Assembly (NCBI GenBank): GCA_013151645.1
Contig: JAADHU010000028.1
Location: forward strand, 205,067-269,066
Reading direction: 5' to 3'
DNA: 64,000 nt
From: Gammaproteobacteria bacterium
Lineage (GTDB): Bacteria; Pseudomonadota; Gammaproteobacteria; Steroidobacterales; Woeseiaceae
Below are positions 51,432 to 60,471 of the stretch, one piece after another. Both the position numbers and the translations under genes were made by a program. A model generated the notes under the pieces. The model made no database searches. It was not told the DNA's origin and saw only the letters and a program-made list of their open reading frames with translations. How positions within the stretch are numbered: the first letter of the stretch is position 1; every line of letters begins with the position of its first letter.

Positions 51432-52898
51432 ATGAATGTGGGACAAACGCTGAATTCGTATATCAACGGCGAATTCGCGGACAGTGGAAAATATTTCGAC
51501 AATACCAATCCGGTCGATGGCTCGTTGATCTGCAAAGTCTCCGAAGCAAGCAGGGAACAGGTTGATCAGGCCGTCAAGAGCGCCCGCGTGGCGCTAAAAT
51601 CGGAATGGGGCGCGATGAGCGTGCAGGATCGTGCGGCACTCTTGCACCGCGTCGCTGACCGCATGGCAGAACGGGAAGCAGAGTTTATCAGTGCAGAGAT
51701 AGCGGATACCGGTAAGCCGCTTGCGACCGTCAAAACCATCGATATCCCCCGCGGCACCGCCAATTTTCGCTTTTTTGCGGATCTGGTCCGCTATCAGGGG
51801 GAAGAGAGCTTCAGGACCACCACACCCACGGGCGAGAACGCGCTTAACTACACGGTGAGCAAACCACTCGGCGTCGTCGCGGTCATTTCTCCCTGGAATC
51901 TGCCGCTCTTGCTGTCGACCTGGAAAATCGCTCCCGCTCTGGCCTGCGGCAATACGGTCATTCTGAAACCGTCCGAGGAGACACCCTCAACGGCTACACT
52001 GCTCGCGGAAGTGATGCATGAGGTGGGCGTTCCAGCCGGCGTTTTCAGCGTTGTGCATGGCTTCGGCCCCGACTCTGCTGGCGAGTTTCTAACCTCGCAT
52101 GACCAAGTAGACGCCGTGACCTTCACGGGCGAATCGGGGACGGGATCGAGAATCATGCAGGCGGTTGCGCCAACCGTTAAACCTATTTCCTTTGAGCTCG
52201 GTGGAAAAAACGCCGCGGTCGTTTTCGCTGACTGCGACCTCGAAGAGGCCATTGCGGGTGTTGCGCGTTCGACCTTCACCAACTGCGGCCAGGTCTGTTT
52301 GTGCACTGAACGAGTCTACGTGGAACGCCCTGTATTTGAACGCTTTGTTGCCGGCCTGAAAGAAAAGGCCGAGGCACTTTGCATTGGCCGACCGTACGAC
52401 GAAGGCGTATCCATGGGGCCACTGGTTTCAAAAGGCCATCAGCAAAAAGTAATGTCTTATTTCGAGATCGCGCGGCAAGAAGGCGCGACGTTCGTCACCG
52501 GCGGCGGCGTGCCCTCGTTCAATGATGACAGGGATCAGGGGGCCTTCATTGAACCGACCATACTCTGCGACCTCGGCGATCAAGCCCGGTTTAACCGTGA
52601 AGAAGTATTCGGACCGGTTTGCCACGTATCGCCGTTCGACACCGAGGCCGAAGTCGTTGAGCGCGTCAACGATACCGTTTACGGACTTGCGGCTTGCATC
52701 TGGACGCAAGATCTGGATCGGGCTCATCGAGTTGCGCCACAAATAGAGACCGGCATTGTCTGGGTCAACACCTGGTACCTCCGCGACCTGCGAACACCGT
52801 TTGGCGGCATGCGACTATCGGGTATCGGTCGAGAAGGCGGCCAGCATTCATTAGCATTTTATTCCGAGCCAACCAACATATGCATCAAACTGAAGTGA
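51432..52898 (+). CDS. aldehyde dehydrogenase, likely 2-aminomuconic semialdehyde dehydrogenase
   Basis: A 488-residue aldehyde dehydrogenase with catalytic Cys in FTNCGQVCLCTERVYV and general-base Glu in SFELGGKNAAVVF. Sequence features such as RFFADLVRYQGEESF and VWVNTWYLRDLRTPFGG match the 2-hydroxymuconic/2-aminomuconic semialdehyde dehydrogenase subgroup. As first gene of an operon with kmo, kynA and kynB, it would oxidise 2-aminomuconate semialdehyde in the 3-hydroxyanthranilate branch of tryptophan catabolism. Kynureninase, 3-hydroxyanthranilate dioxygenase and the decarboxylase that would complete the branch are not in the window. The stop overlaps the kmo start. Confidence 0.8.
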   Translation: MNVGQTLNSYINGEFADSGKYFDNTNPVDGSLICKVSEASREQVDQAVKSARVALKSEWGAMSVQDRAALLHRVADRMAEREAEFISAEIADTGKPLATVKTIDIPRGTANFRFFADLVRYQGEESFRTTTPTGENALNYTVSKPLGVVAVISPWNLPLLLSTWKIAPALACGNTVILKPSEETPSTATLLAEVMHEVGVPAGVFSVVHGFGPDSAGEFLTSHDQVDAVTFTGESGTGSRIMQAVAPTVKPISFELGGKNAAVVFADCDLEEAIAGVARSTFTNCGQVCLCTERVYVERPVFERFVAGLKEKAEALCIGRPYDEGVSMGPLVSKGHQQKVMSYFEIARQEGATFVTGGGVPSFNDDRDQGAFIEPTILCDLGDQARFNREEVFGPVCHVSPFDTEAEVVERVNDTVYGLAACIWTQDLDRAHRVAPQIETGIVWVNTWYLRDLRTPFGGMRLSGIGREGGQHSLAFYSEPTNICIKLK

Positions 52899-54262
52899 AT
52901 AGCCGCGCTAGTTTCACCATTGCCGGTGCCGGTCCTGTCGGCGCATTGCTGGCCGTCGTCCTGGGTCGGCGCGGCTACAAAGTGGACCTCTTCGAATCCC
53001 GACCGGACTCCAGGAAAACCAGTGTCTATCAGGGCAAGTCGATTAACATTGCGCTATCGGACCGCGGCTGGCGGGCCATGGAGTCGATCGGCATAGAGGC
53101 GGAAATACGCGAAGACGCCATCGCCATGAAGCGGCGGGTTATCCACGACGAGCAAGGCAATCTTAGCTACCAACCTTACGGTCGAGACGGCGAGGCAATC
53201 TGGTCCGTTTCTCGCGGGGGTATCAACGAGCGCCTGCTGACACTCGCGGAGGCAGAAGCCAACGTCCAGCTGTTTTTCGAACACAAACTGGTCGGACTTG
53301 ACTTCGCAACAGCGCGGGCAGAATTTCAACAGTCCAATGGCAGCCGCGTGGACATTGAATCGGACTTTCTGTTCGGCGCGGACGGCGCCTACTCGAAAGT
53401 TCGGCGACTGGCACACGATACGCCACGATTCAGCTACAGCCAGTCCTACATGCCGCAGTGCTATATCGAGCTGAATATCCCGGCCAATGAGGACGGCACG
53501 CATCAGCTGGAAAAAAATGCACTGCATATATGGCCGCGCAAACAGTTCATGCTGATCGCCCTGCCAAACCCGGACGGCAGCTTCACCTGCACCCTGTTTC
53601 TGAATTTCGAGGGAACGCCGTCGTTCGAGGCCCTGCAGGATCGCGCCGACGTGGAACAATTCTTCAACAGCTACTTTCCTGACGCAATGCCCTATCTGCA
53701 AAACCCCGTCGATGAGTTCATGCAGAAGACCGCGGCACCGCTATTCCTGGTGCACATCTATCCCTGGACGATTAACAACAAAATCGGCCTGATCGGCGAT
53801 GCCGCGCATGCCATCGTGCCGTTCTATGGCCAGGGCATGAATTGCGGCTTTGAAGATTGCCGGGAACTGAACGATCTGATCGAAAGCTGCGACCACGACT
53901 GGGGTCGAATTTTCCCCGCCTACGAACAGGCTAGAAAGCCTAACGGTGATGCGATCGCTGAATTGTCCAAACGGAATTTCGTGGAAATGAGCGATCTTTC
54001 CGGTGATAAAAACTTCCTGTTGCGAAAAAAGATCGAAGGCCGTTTCCAGGAAATGTACCCGGATTTGTGGACCCCGTTATATTCAATGGTGACGTTCTCA
54101 CCGGAAACGCCCTATTCGGTCGCATTGGAAACCGGCGATCGGCAAAAACGAATCATGGATAAAATTATGCAACTGAAGAACATCGAATCGGAATGGGAAC
54201 AACCTCAAGTCTACGAACTGCTCCACAAACTGGTGCAGGAACCATCGGGAGTCGCCCGATGA
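52880..54262 (+). CDS. kmo: kynurenine 3-monooxygenase
   Basis: A FAD monooxygenase of about 460 residues that hydroxylates kynurenine to 3-hydroxykynurenine with NADPH and oxygen. The Rossmann motif is IAGAGPVGALLAVVLGRRG (14-32) with an ESR after the second strand; the flavin-binding GDAAHAIVPFYGQGMNCGFEDC is characteristic of Kmo. QGKSINIALSDRGWRAM near residue 55 is another Kmo signature. The ATG at 52880 overlaps the aldehyde dehydrogenase by 19 bp; a GTG at 52895, sharing the GTGA of its stop, is an alternative. The stop overlaps the kynA start. Confidence 0.93.
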   Translation: MHQTEVNSRASFTIAGAGPVGALLAVVLGRRGYKVDLFESRPDSRKTSVYQGKSINIALSDRGWRAMESIGIEAEIREDAIAMKRRVIHDEQGNLSYQPYGRDGEAIWSVSRGGINERLLTLAEAEANVQLFFEHKLVGLDFATARAEFQQSNGSRVDIESDFLFGADGAYSKVRRLAHDTPRFSYSQSYMPQCYIELNIPANEDGTHQLEKNALHIWPRKQFMLIALPNPDGSFTCTLFLNFEGTPSFEALQDRADVEQFFNSYFPDAMPYLQNPVDEFMQKTAAPLFLVHIYPWTINNKIGLIGDAAHAIVPFYGQGMNCGFEDCRELNDLIESCDHDWGRIFPAYEQARKPNGDAIAELSKRNFVEMSDLSGDKNFLLRKKIEGRFQEMYPDLWTPLYSMVTFSPETPYSVALETGDRQKRIMDKIMQLKNIESEWEQPQVYELLHKLVQEPSGVAR

Positions 54263-55104
54263 GTACGGATAACAAGAATTTCCGTGAACTGGAAGACAGC
54301 ATTCATACCGATATGAAAGGTCGCATGAGTTACGGCGACTATTTGAATCTTGACGATATTTTGAGCGCGCAAACAACCGTGTCATCGCAGCACGATGAAA
54401 TGCTGTTCATCGTCATTCACCAGGCCAGCGAGTTGTGGCTCAAACTGGCTGGCCATGAACTCGTCGCGGCAATCAACTATGTAAAGGCATCGGATTTTCG
54501 ACAGGCTTTCAAAGTCGTTGCTCGGGTCAAACAGATCCTCAATCAATTGACGCATTCCTGGGACATCCTCTCGACAATGACGCCTGTCGACTACATAAAG
54601 TTTCGACCATCGCTGGGCAATGCTTCGGGTTTTCAGTCCTACGGATACCGACGACTGGAATTCCTGCTCGGCAACAAGAATGCCGATCTGATCAAGGTAC
54701 ATGAAGGCAATACGGCCGTCGCCGAGGAGCTGAACACACTCCTCAATCAACCTAGTCTGTATGACGAGGTGATCCGAAAGCTCCATGCATCGGGCTTCGA
54801 CATCGACGCTGCATTGCTCGAGCGCGATTTTTCGGCACCTTACGTACTCAACCAGTCCGTCAAGAAAGCCTGGCTGCAGATTTATAAAAATTCGGACGAG
54901 TATTTTGAACTCTATGAACTGGCGGAAAAACTGGTCGATATCGAGGATGCATTTCAACAATGGCGTTTCAAGCATATGTACACAGTGCAGCGAATTATCG
55001 GGCTTCGCCGCGGCACCGGCGGTTCCTCCGGTGTGCCCTTCCTTAAAAAGGCGCTCGATACGAGCTTCTTTCCGGAGCTGCTCGACCTGCGCACCGACCT
55101 TTAG
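54259..55104 (+). CDS. kynA: tryptophan 2,3-dioxygenase
   Basis: A 281-residue heme dioxygenase that opens the tryptophan indole ring to N-formylkynurenine. The proximal region RFKHMYTVQRIIGLRRGTGGSSGVPFL, with the heme His and the substrate-binding RGTGG loop, and the distal FIVIHQASELWLKL segment are intact. The start at ATG 54259 overlaps the kmo stop (ATGA). Length is normal for bacterial tetrameric enzymes. It is followed after 11 bp by the formamidase gene, giving two consecutive pathway steps next to each other. Confidence 0.96.
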   Translation: MSTDNKNFRELEDSIHTDMKGRMSYGDYLNLDDILSAQTTVSSQHDEMLFIVIHQASELWLKLAGHELVAAINYVKASDFRQAFKVVARVKQILNQLTHSWDILSTMTPVDYIKFRPSLGNASGFQSYGYRRLEFLLGNKNADLIKVHEGNTAVAEELNTLLNQPSLYDEVIRKLHASGFDIDAALLERDFSAPYVLNQSVKKAWLQIYKNSDEYFELYELAEKLVDIEDAFQQWRFKHMYTVQRIIGLRRGTGGSSGVPFLKKALDTSFFPELLDLRTDL

Positions 55105-55115
55105 CCTCGACGCTC

Positions 55116-55988
55116 ATGCCACGCTATTCCTCGTTTGACCAGGCAACGCTTGACCGCGAGTATTCACCCAGCAGTTGCGTGGACGACATTAACGTTTATA
55201 TCTACGAATACGTGCGCGCGAGCCACAAAGCTAAAGACGCCGCTGTCGGACAAGGCACCTGTTTGAGCGACCTGGGCTATGGGGAGAACAGCGACGAAAC
55301 GCTTGATCTTTTTCTTCCGGACACTGCCGCGGGCGCACCTTTGCACATCTACATCCACGGCGGCTATTGGCAAGCGCTCAGCAAGAACGAATCCTCCTTT
55401 GCGGCGCCGATGTTGCAGCAACACGGCAGTTTCTTCGCCGCAATCAATTACAGTCTTGCGCCGGCCGTCCGTTTGACGGAAATCGTTGCGCAGAACCGGC
55501 GCGCGATCGCCTGGTTATACACTCATGCTCACGAATGGGGTTTCGACCGGGAGAGAATTTTTCTGTCCGGCAGCTCCGCCGGCGCTCACCTCACCATGAT
55601 GATGCTGTTGACTGACTGGACACGCTTTGGATTGCCTGAAAATGCGATTAAGGGAGTATGCGCCGTCAGCGGAATCTACGACCTCGAGCCCATTCGCCTG
55701 TCGTACGTAAATGAATTACTGGGACTGGATCACCAGGAAGCGCAAGCCAACAGCCCGATTCAGCAGGCGATTCGTAATCGATGTCCCGTCATCCTGGCCT
55801 ATGGCGACAACGAGACGGAAGAGTTCAAACGTCAGACAGATGATTACCGGGGGCTGTTGTTACGTGCGGATGAGGTTGTTAGCTTTAAGGAGATCGTTGG
55901 CCGAAATCACTTCGATGTCATTCTGGATTTGACGAAATCCGACTCATGGCTTTCGCAGCAGGTTTTGCAACAGATGGGGTTGGTTTAG
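55116..55988 (+). CDS. kynB: alpha/beta-hydrolase, probable N-formylkynurenine formamidase
   Basis: A 290-residue alpha/beta hydrolase of the esterase/lipase type. The oxyanion motif is HGGYWQ (IYIHGGYWQALSK), the nucleophile elbow is SGSSAGAHL, and the likely catalytic His lies in VGRNHFDVI. Adjacency to kynA and kmo indicates arylformamidase (kynurenine formamidase) activity, as carried out by alpha/beta-hydrolase formamidases with an HGGxW motif; it is not of the metal-dependent KynB (cyclase) family. It is the last gene of the operon, followed by a palindromic repeat. Confidence 0.8.
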   Translation: MPRYSSFDQATLDREYSPSSCVDDINVYIYEYVRASHKAKDAAVGQGTCLSDLGYGENSDETLDLFLPDTAAGAPLHIYIHGGYWQALSKNESSFAAPMLQQHGSFFAAINYSLAPAVRLTEIVAQNRRAIAWLYTHAHEWGFDRERIFLSGSSAGAHLTMMMLLTDWTRFGLPENAIKGVCAVSGIYDLEPIRLSYVNELLGLDHQEAQANSPIQQAIRNRCPVILAYGDNETEEFKRQTDDYRGLLLRADEVVSFKEIVGRNHFDVILDLTKSDSWLSQQVLQQMGLV

Positions 55989-56014
55989 TCTGCGTTGCGG
56001 AATCGTGGTCCATC

Positions 56015-56080
56015 GGTCGCGCCTCAGGAGACGCTCCTACAATCTTGTTACGCCGTCTGAGCGTCTCCTGAGGCGCGACC
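56015..56080. repeat. REP-like palindromic repeat, copy D
   Basis: GGTCGCGCCTCAGGAGACGC followed by TCCTAC is mirrored by GAGCGTCTCC and TGAGGCGCGACC. The inner right arm has partly changed (GTCTGAGCG in place of TGTAGGAGCG). It lies between the convergent kynB-like and phospholipase D-family genes. Confidence 0.85.
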
Positions 56081-56107
56081 CAAAGCCGATTCAGGCGGCC
56101 ATCCGAC

Positions 56108-57241
56108 CTACCCCGTCAACCATCGATCGATCGTGCCCCACAGCCATTCCTTAAAATGTTGCAATCGGGAGCGACGCAACCAGAGTTTGTAGTGGATCTC
56201 TTCACTATGCTCGAAGTCTTCCGAGAGCATTTTCCGGACGTCAGCGGCCAACGCCGGCGCCTCTGCTTCCTGATTAGCTTCCAGATTCCAGCGAAAGTTC
56301 CAGCGATCCATGTTGCTTGAGCCGACAGTGCACCAATCGTCGACCAGCACAACCTTGGCGTGCATGAAATGTTGCTGATATTCAAAAATACGCACGCCGT
56401 GCCTGAGCAATCGGGCATAGTATCGACGACTCGCATGACGTACGGACGGATGATCGGTCACCGGCCCGGGCAAAAGCAGGCGAACGTCTTTTCCCTGCAA
56501 GGCCGCCCGACGTAGGGCACGGCGAATTTTTCCCGATGGAATAAAATAGGCGGATGCCAGCCAGACGCGCTGCCGTCCGTGCCGGATGCGATTTAACAAG
56601 ATTTTCTTGACCTGCAATCGCACGCCACCGCTCGTGTACACAAGCCGGCCCGGCTCGCCGTCCTGCCGGGCCGTCGCCAATGGCTCTGGCGCATTCGCAT
56701 TGTCAGCCCAGCGTCGCACATTCTGCGTGAACAACGCCTGCCAGTCTGCGGCCGTGGTACCCCGCACCTCCAGCATGCAATCGTGCCAGGCCTGTTCGCC
56801 GACGAACGTATCCGCGATTCCCGTGCCACCAACAAACGCGGAACGACCGTCGATCACCAGGAATTTGCGGTGCGTGCGGAACAGGTTGTATTTGAGTTTC
56901 CGACCGAAAAGCGCGAAGCGCAACGGGTTATAGACGGCCAACTGAACGCCTCCCTCGCGCAGTCGCGCACGATCGGGCTTCGAAAGCCCGCGCGAACCGA
57001 AGCCGTCGATCAGCAACTGTACATTGACGCCGCGTTTCGCCGCCCGCAAGAACGCATCGATGAACTGAGTGGCAGTGAGACCGGATTCCATGATGTAGAT
57101 TTCGAGCAGGACATGGCTGCTCGCTGCATCGATCGAGCGCAGCATCGCCGGGAAAAACTGTACGCCGTCAATCAGTAGACGATAGTGCTGATCCGGGCGC
57201 CAGGGAAACTCTTCGTCAAATGTGTGCGGATCGAGGTCCAT
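56108..57241 (-). CDS. phospholipase D-family cardiolipin synthase-like protein
   Basis: A 377-residue PLD-superfamily enzyme with both HKD motifs: HRKFLVIDGRSAFVGGTGIAD (about 142-162) and HAKVVLVDDWCTVGSSNMD (about 295-313). This order and size match the ClsB-type cardiolipin synthases, which lack the N-terminal membrane hairpin of ClsA. It should transfer phosphatidyl groups at the inner membrane. The ATG is 11 bases after the small membrane-protein gene on the same strand, and so it may belong to the copper operon, which is not an expected partner. Confidence 0.9.
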   Translation of the reverse strand: MDLDPHTFDEEFPWRPDQHYRLLIDGVQFFPAMLRSIDAASSHVLLEIYIMESGLTATQFIDAFLRAAKRGVNVQLLIDGFGSRGLSKPDRARLREGGVQLAVYNPLRFALFGRKLKYNLFRTHRKFLVIDGRSAFVGGTGIADTFVGEQAWHDCMLEVRGTTAADWQALFTQNVRRWADNANAPEPLATARQDGEPGRLVYTSGGVRLQVKKILLNRIRHGRQRVWLASAYFIPSGKIRRALRRAALQGKDVRLLLPGPVTDHPSVRHASRRYYARLLRHGVRIFEYQQHFMHAKVVLVDDWCTVGSSNMDRWNFRWNLEANQEAEAPALAADVRKMLSEDFEHSEEIHYKLWLRRSRLQHFKEWLWGTIDRWLTG

Positions 57242-57252
57242 CTACCTACAGG

Positions 57253-57336
57253 CTATTTAGATCGGGACAACCAGAACCACCATACGATAAAACCAATCAG
57301 AAACAACCCTATAATATTTATGATGAGCGTATTCAT
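57253..57336 (-). CDS. 27-residue single-span membrane protein next to copA
   Basis: A short gene on the minus strand encodes MNTLIINIIGLFLIGFIVWW followed by FWLSRSK. It is one hydrophobic helix with a cluster of three Trp, a Phe and a basic end, so it would be a single-pass protein with the C-terminus inside. GAGGTGA lies about ten bases before the ATG and overlaps the end of copA, whose stop is seven bases away, so translational coupling is likely. Small partner proteins of metal P-type ATPases and cytochrome oxidases are known (for example CcoS); this one is not identical to a family I can name with certainty. Confidence 0.6.
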   Translation of the reverse strand: MNTLIINIIGLFLIGFIVWWFWLSRSK

Positions 57337-57343
57337 AGCCAAG

Positions 57344-59578
57344 TCACCTCGATGAATCGCTGGGCTTGAACAGGCGCAGGCGATTCGCGTTGCTTACGAC
57401 CGTCAGCGATGACATAGCCATCGCCGCGCCGGCGATCATCGGGTTGAGCAATACACCGATAAACGGGAAAAGTGCGCCTGCGGCAATCGGAATTCCAAGT
57501 GAATTGTAGATAAATGCGCCGAACAGATTTTGCTTGATATTGCGCACCGTTGCCCGCGATATGCCGATGGAGTCCACCACGCTCAGCAGGGAACCCCGCA
57601 TCAGCGTGATATCCGCACTCTCGATAGCCACATCCGTTCCGGTACCAATCGCAAAACCCACGTCGGCACGTGCCAGCGCGGGGGCGTCATTGATGCCGTC
57701 GCCGACCATGCCAACCAACTCTCCCTGAGCCTGCAACGCGGCAACCTTGTCGGCCTTTTCCTGCGGCAATACTTCAGCGATAACTTCGTCGATTCCCACT
57801 TGCTTCGCCACTGCTTGTGCGGTCACCGGGTTATCGCCAGTCAGCAATACGACTTTCAGACCGAGATCGTGCAGGCGACGAATCGCTTCGCCTGAGTCCG
57901 GTTTGATGGCGTCGGATACGCTGATAATGCCTGCCGCCTTGTTATCGACCGCCATGAACATAGGTGTTTGAGCCTGACGCATCAGTTCCGATACCGCGTC
58001 CTCCAGTGGGCTTACGTCGACGTCACGATCGCACATCAACTTGCGATTGCCCAACAATACCGACCTGCCATCAATCGAGGCTTCAACACCGTGGCCTGCG
58101 ATTGCGGAGAAGTCATCGATCGGCAACAACGCTATTTTGCGCTCAACCGCCGCCGCTACGATCGCTTCGGCCAGGGGATGTTCCGATCCTTTCTCGATAC
58201 TGGCGCTCCACGCCAGCAGCTTTTCTTCCGTCCAGTCGTCGAGCGTCAGCACCGACGTGACACTGGGACGCCCTTCTGTAACCGTTCCCGTCTTGTCCAG
58301 AATAATGGTATTCAGTTTGCCCGCCTGTTGCAGCGCATCGCCGTTGCGAATCAGCGCACCGAACTCGGCTGCCTTACCCACGCCCGCCATGATCGAAATC
58401 GGCGTCGCCAAACCGAGCGCACAGGGACAGGCAATGATCAGAACGGTCATAGCCGTCACAATGGCGAATGTCATTGCCTGATCGCCACCGGAAAAATTGA
58501 CCCAGGCAAGAAATGTGACAATCGCAATAATCAATACGCTGGGAACGAAAACGGCGGCCACTTTATCCACCAGTCGTCCGATCGCCGGCTTCGACGCCTG
58601 CGCGGTACGAACCATTTCAATAATTTGCGACAACGCAGTATCTTTACCAATCCGTTTCGCCTGGAAAAGGAATGAACCGGATTTGTTGATAGTGCCCGTC
58701 ACCACCTCATCACCCGTCTGCTTTTTCACGGGAAGCGGTTCTCCGGTCAACATCGATTCGTCGATGGTCGAACGACCATCGACAATGACGCCATCAACGG
58801 CAATGCGCTCCCCGGGACGCACCCGCAGCGTGTCATCGAGACCGACGTCTTCAATCGGGATATCTTCCTCAATACCATTGCGCACCACACGTGCCGTTTT
58901 TGGCTGCAGTCCGATCAAGCGTTTGATGGCTTGCGAGGTCTTGCCACGCGCCCGCATTTCCATTGCAGAACCGAAGTTGATCAGCGCGATAATAATAGCC
59001 GCCGCTTCGAAATAAGCGTGTTGCGCCATCGGCGGCACGAGATCCGGCTTGGCGATGATAACCATTGAGTACAACCAGGCCGTACCGGTGCCCAGGGCGA
59101 TCAGGGTATCCATATTGGCATTGTGGTTCCTGGCGGACTTCCAGGCACCGACGAAGAAGTGGCCTCCGGAATACACCAGGACGACGATCGTCAGCAATCC
59201 GATACCGAGCCAAAAGAGTCGGCCACCGCCCGATGCGAAGGTCGGTAGATAGCCCGCCATGCCGAGAATGAATTGCGGAAATCCGATGATGGCCGCGACA
59301 CCTGCCTTTTTTAACAGCGCGCGATAGTACGCGAGTTCCGCCGCCTCTTTTTCCGATTCGTCTTCCGCGCTGACCAGTAGCGCCGCATCGTAACCGGCGG
59401 ACTGAATCGCGCTGATGAGCGACTCGACCGAAACATCGCCTTCCACCGTCGCCGTATGTTCTGCAAAATTGACGTTGGCAAGCGTGACCCCGGCAGCACC
59501 GTTTATCGCATCTTCAACGGAGGATACGCAGCCCGCACAACTCATCCCGGAGATGGATAGGCGAATGGCCTCACTCAT
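57344..59578 (-). CDS. copA: copper-exporting P1B-type ATPase
   Basis: A 744-residue copper(I) ATPase. One HMA metal-binding domain is at the N-terminus with Cys14-x-x-Cys17. The actuator loop TGE is at 278-280, the transmembrane metal site Cys-Pro-Cys at 384-386 ([13 protein letters not shown]), and the phosphorylated Asp428 in DKTGTVTEG. About eight membrane helices are present, which fits the P1B-1 class. The start codon overlaps the copZ stop (ATGA). It is followed by a coupled 27-residue membrane protein. The chaperone and an AraC-type regulator lie upstream, so the locus is a copper-tolerance unit. Confidence 0.96.
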   Translation of the reverse strand: MSEAIRLSISGMSCAGCVSSVEDAINGAAGVTLANVNFAEHTATVEGDVSVESLISAIQSAGYDAALLVSAEDESEKEAAELAYYRALLKKAGVAAIIGFPQFILGMAGYLPTFASGGGRLFWLGIGLLTIVVLVYSGGHFFVGAWKSARNHNANMDTLIALGTGTAWLYSMVIIAKPDLVPPMAQHAYFEAAAIIIALINFGSAMEMRARGKTSQAIKRLIGLQPKTARVVRNGIEEDIPIEDVGLDDTLRVRPGERIAVDGVIVDGRSTIDESMLTGEPLPVKKQTGDEVVTGTINKSGSFLFQAKRIGKDTALSQIIEMVRTAQASKPAIGRLVDKVAAVFVPSVLIIAIVTFLAWVNFSGGDQAMTFAIVTAMTVLIIACPCALGLATPISIMAGVGKAAEFGALIRNGDALQQAGKLNTIILDKTGTVTEGRPSVTSVLTLDDWTEEKLLAWSASIEKGSEHPLAEAIVAAAVERKIALLPIDDFSAIAGHGVEASIDGRSVLLGNRKLMCDRDVDVSPLEDAVSELMRQAQTPMFMAVDNKAAGIISVSDAIKPDSGEAIRRLHDLGLKVVLLTGDNPVTAQAVAKQVGIDEVIAEVLPQEKADKVAALQAQGELVGMVGDGINDAPALARADVGFAIGTGTDVAIESADITLMRGSLLSVVDSIGISRATVRNIKQNLFGAFIYNSLGIPIAAGALFPFIGVLLNPMIAGAAMAMSSLTVVSNANRLRLFKPSDSSR

Positions 59579-59808
59579 GCAGACGCGTCTCTGTGATCGG
59601 CCGCCATTTCCGTCGCTTCGAATCCGGCATTTTTCAGTGCAGCAAGCAAGACCGGGAGCTCCGTGTCCGTCTCTATTGACGCCGTCTTCGTCTCCAGTTC
59701 GACCGTGGCACTGGTCACGCCAATGTCATCGCTCAATGCCTTTTCGATGGCGGATACGCAGCCGTTGCACTTCATGCCGGGAATCGACAAACGAATATTC
59801 TGACTCAT
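59575..59808 (-). CDS. copZ: copper chaperone with HMA domain
   Basis: A 77-residue HMA-domain protein with the metal site GMKCNGC (Cys14, Cys17), then the typical beta-alpha-beta pattern ([25 protein letters not shown]) and a short acidic tail. CopZ carries Cu(I) to CopA. Its stop overlaps the copA start. It starts 96 bp after the AraC-type regulator, an interval that probably holds the copper-responsive promoter. Confidence 0.92.
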   Translation of the reverse strand: MSQNIRLSIPGMKCNGCVSAIEKALSDDIGVTSATVELETKTASIETDTELPVLLAALKNAGFEATEMAADHRDASA

Positions 59809-59904
59809 GATCTATCACCCTGTTCTTTGCCATTTCTACCATGAGACACTATGGGTCAGCTCACGGAAACCGAGTTACATTTTATTGGAAAATATTTGCA
59901 CAAT

Positions 59905-60471
59905 TCACACTTTATCGATCGATTTTCGCTGCCCCGCGTCGCGCAACCGTTTGAAGTGTGATGGTGTCAGGCCGGTAACCTTCTTGAATTGCCGACTCAG
60001 ATGGGCAACGCCACTATAGCCCAGCCGATAGGCTATCTCGGTCAATGTAAGTTCATCGTAGACCAGCAGTTCCTTGGTCTTTTCGATCTTCTGACGAATG
60101 AAATACTGCTCAATGGTGACACCTTCGACGGTCGAAAAAAGATTACTGAGGTAGCCGTAGTCATGATGCAGGCGATCACCCAGAAATTCGGAAATTTTCA
60201 TCTTCACCGACGTATCCTGCTGTTGTACGAAAGCGATCACCTGCTTCTTGATGTTTTCAATCAGCCTGCTTTTCCGGTCATTAATCAGTTCAAAGCCCAG
60301 TGCTTCAATCCGGCATCGAAATTGCTCCAGTTGAACGGCATCGAGTACGCCGTCTCCGAAATCCACCTCTCCCAAAGTGACGCTAGCCGGACCCAGCGAC
60401 AGATCGTCCACAACGTTCTGAACGACGAAATTACAGCGATCACACACCATGTTCTTGATAAGAACTTTCAT
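59905..60471 (-). CDS. AraC-type regulator with HMA-like N-terminal domain
   Basis: A 188-residue transcription regulator. Residues 1-70 form a heavy-metal-associated-like domain (MKVLIKNMVCDRCNFVV, with Cys10 and Cys13; and LEQFRCRIEALGFELINDRKS), and residues 95-180 an AraC helix-turn-helix pair (LTEIAYRLGYSGVAHLSRQFKK and VTGLTPSHFKRLR). The CxxC suggests that the protein senses Cu(I) or another soft metal directly. This compact HMA-AraC form is, to my knowledge, very common in Bacteroidetes and much less so in gammaproteobacteria, which hints at lateral transfer. It probably activates copZ-copA, which start 96 bp downstream. Confidence 0.9.
   Translation of the reverse strand: MKVLIKNMVCDRCNFVVQNVVDDLSLGPASVTLGEVDFGDGVLDAVQLEQFRCRIEALGFELINDRKSRLIENIKKQVIAFVQQQDTSVKMKISEFLGDRLHHDYGYLSNLFSTVEGVTIEQYFIRQKIEKTKELLVYDELTLTEIAYRLGYSGVAHLSRQFKKVTGLTPSHFKRLRDAGQRKSIDKV

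Noticed and set aside
54382..54975. 197-codon minus-strand frame opposite kynA.
   Set aside because: Antisense to a fully conserved tryptophan dioxygenase; no independent support.
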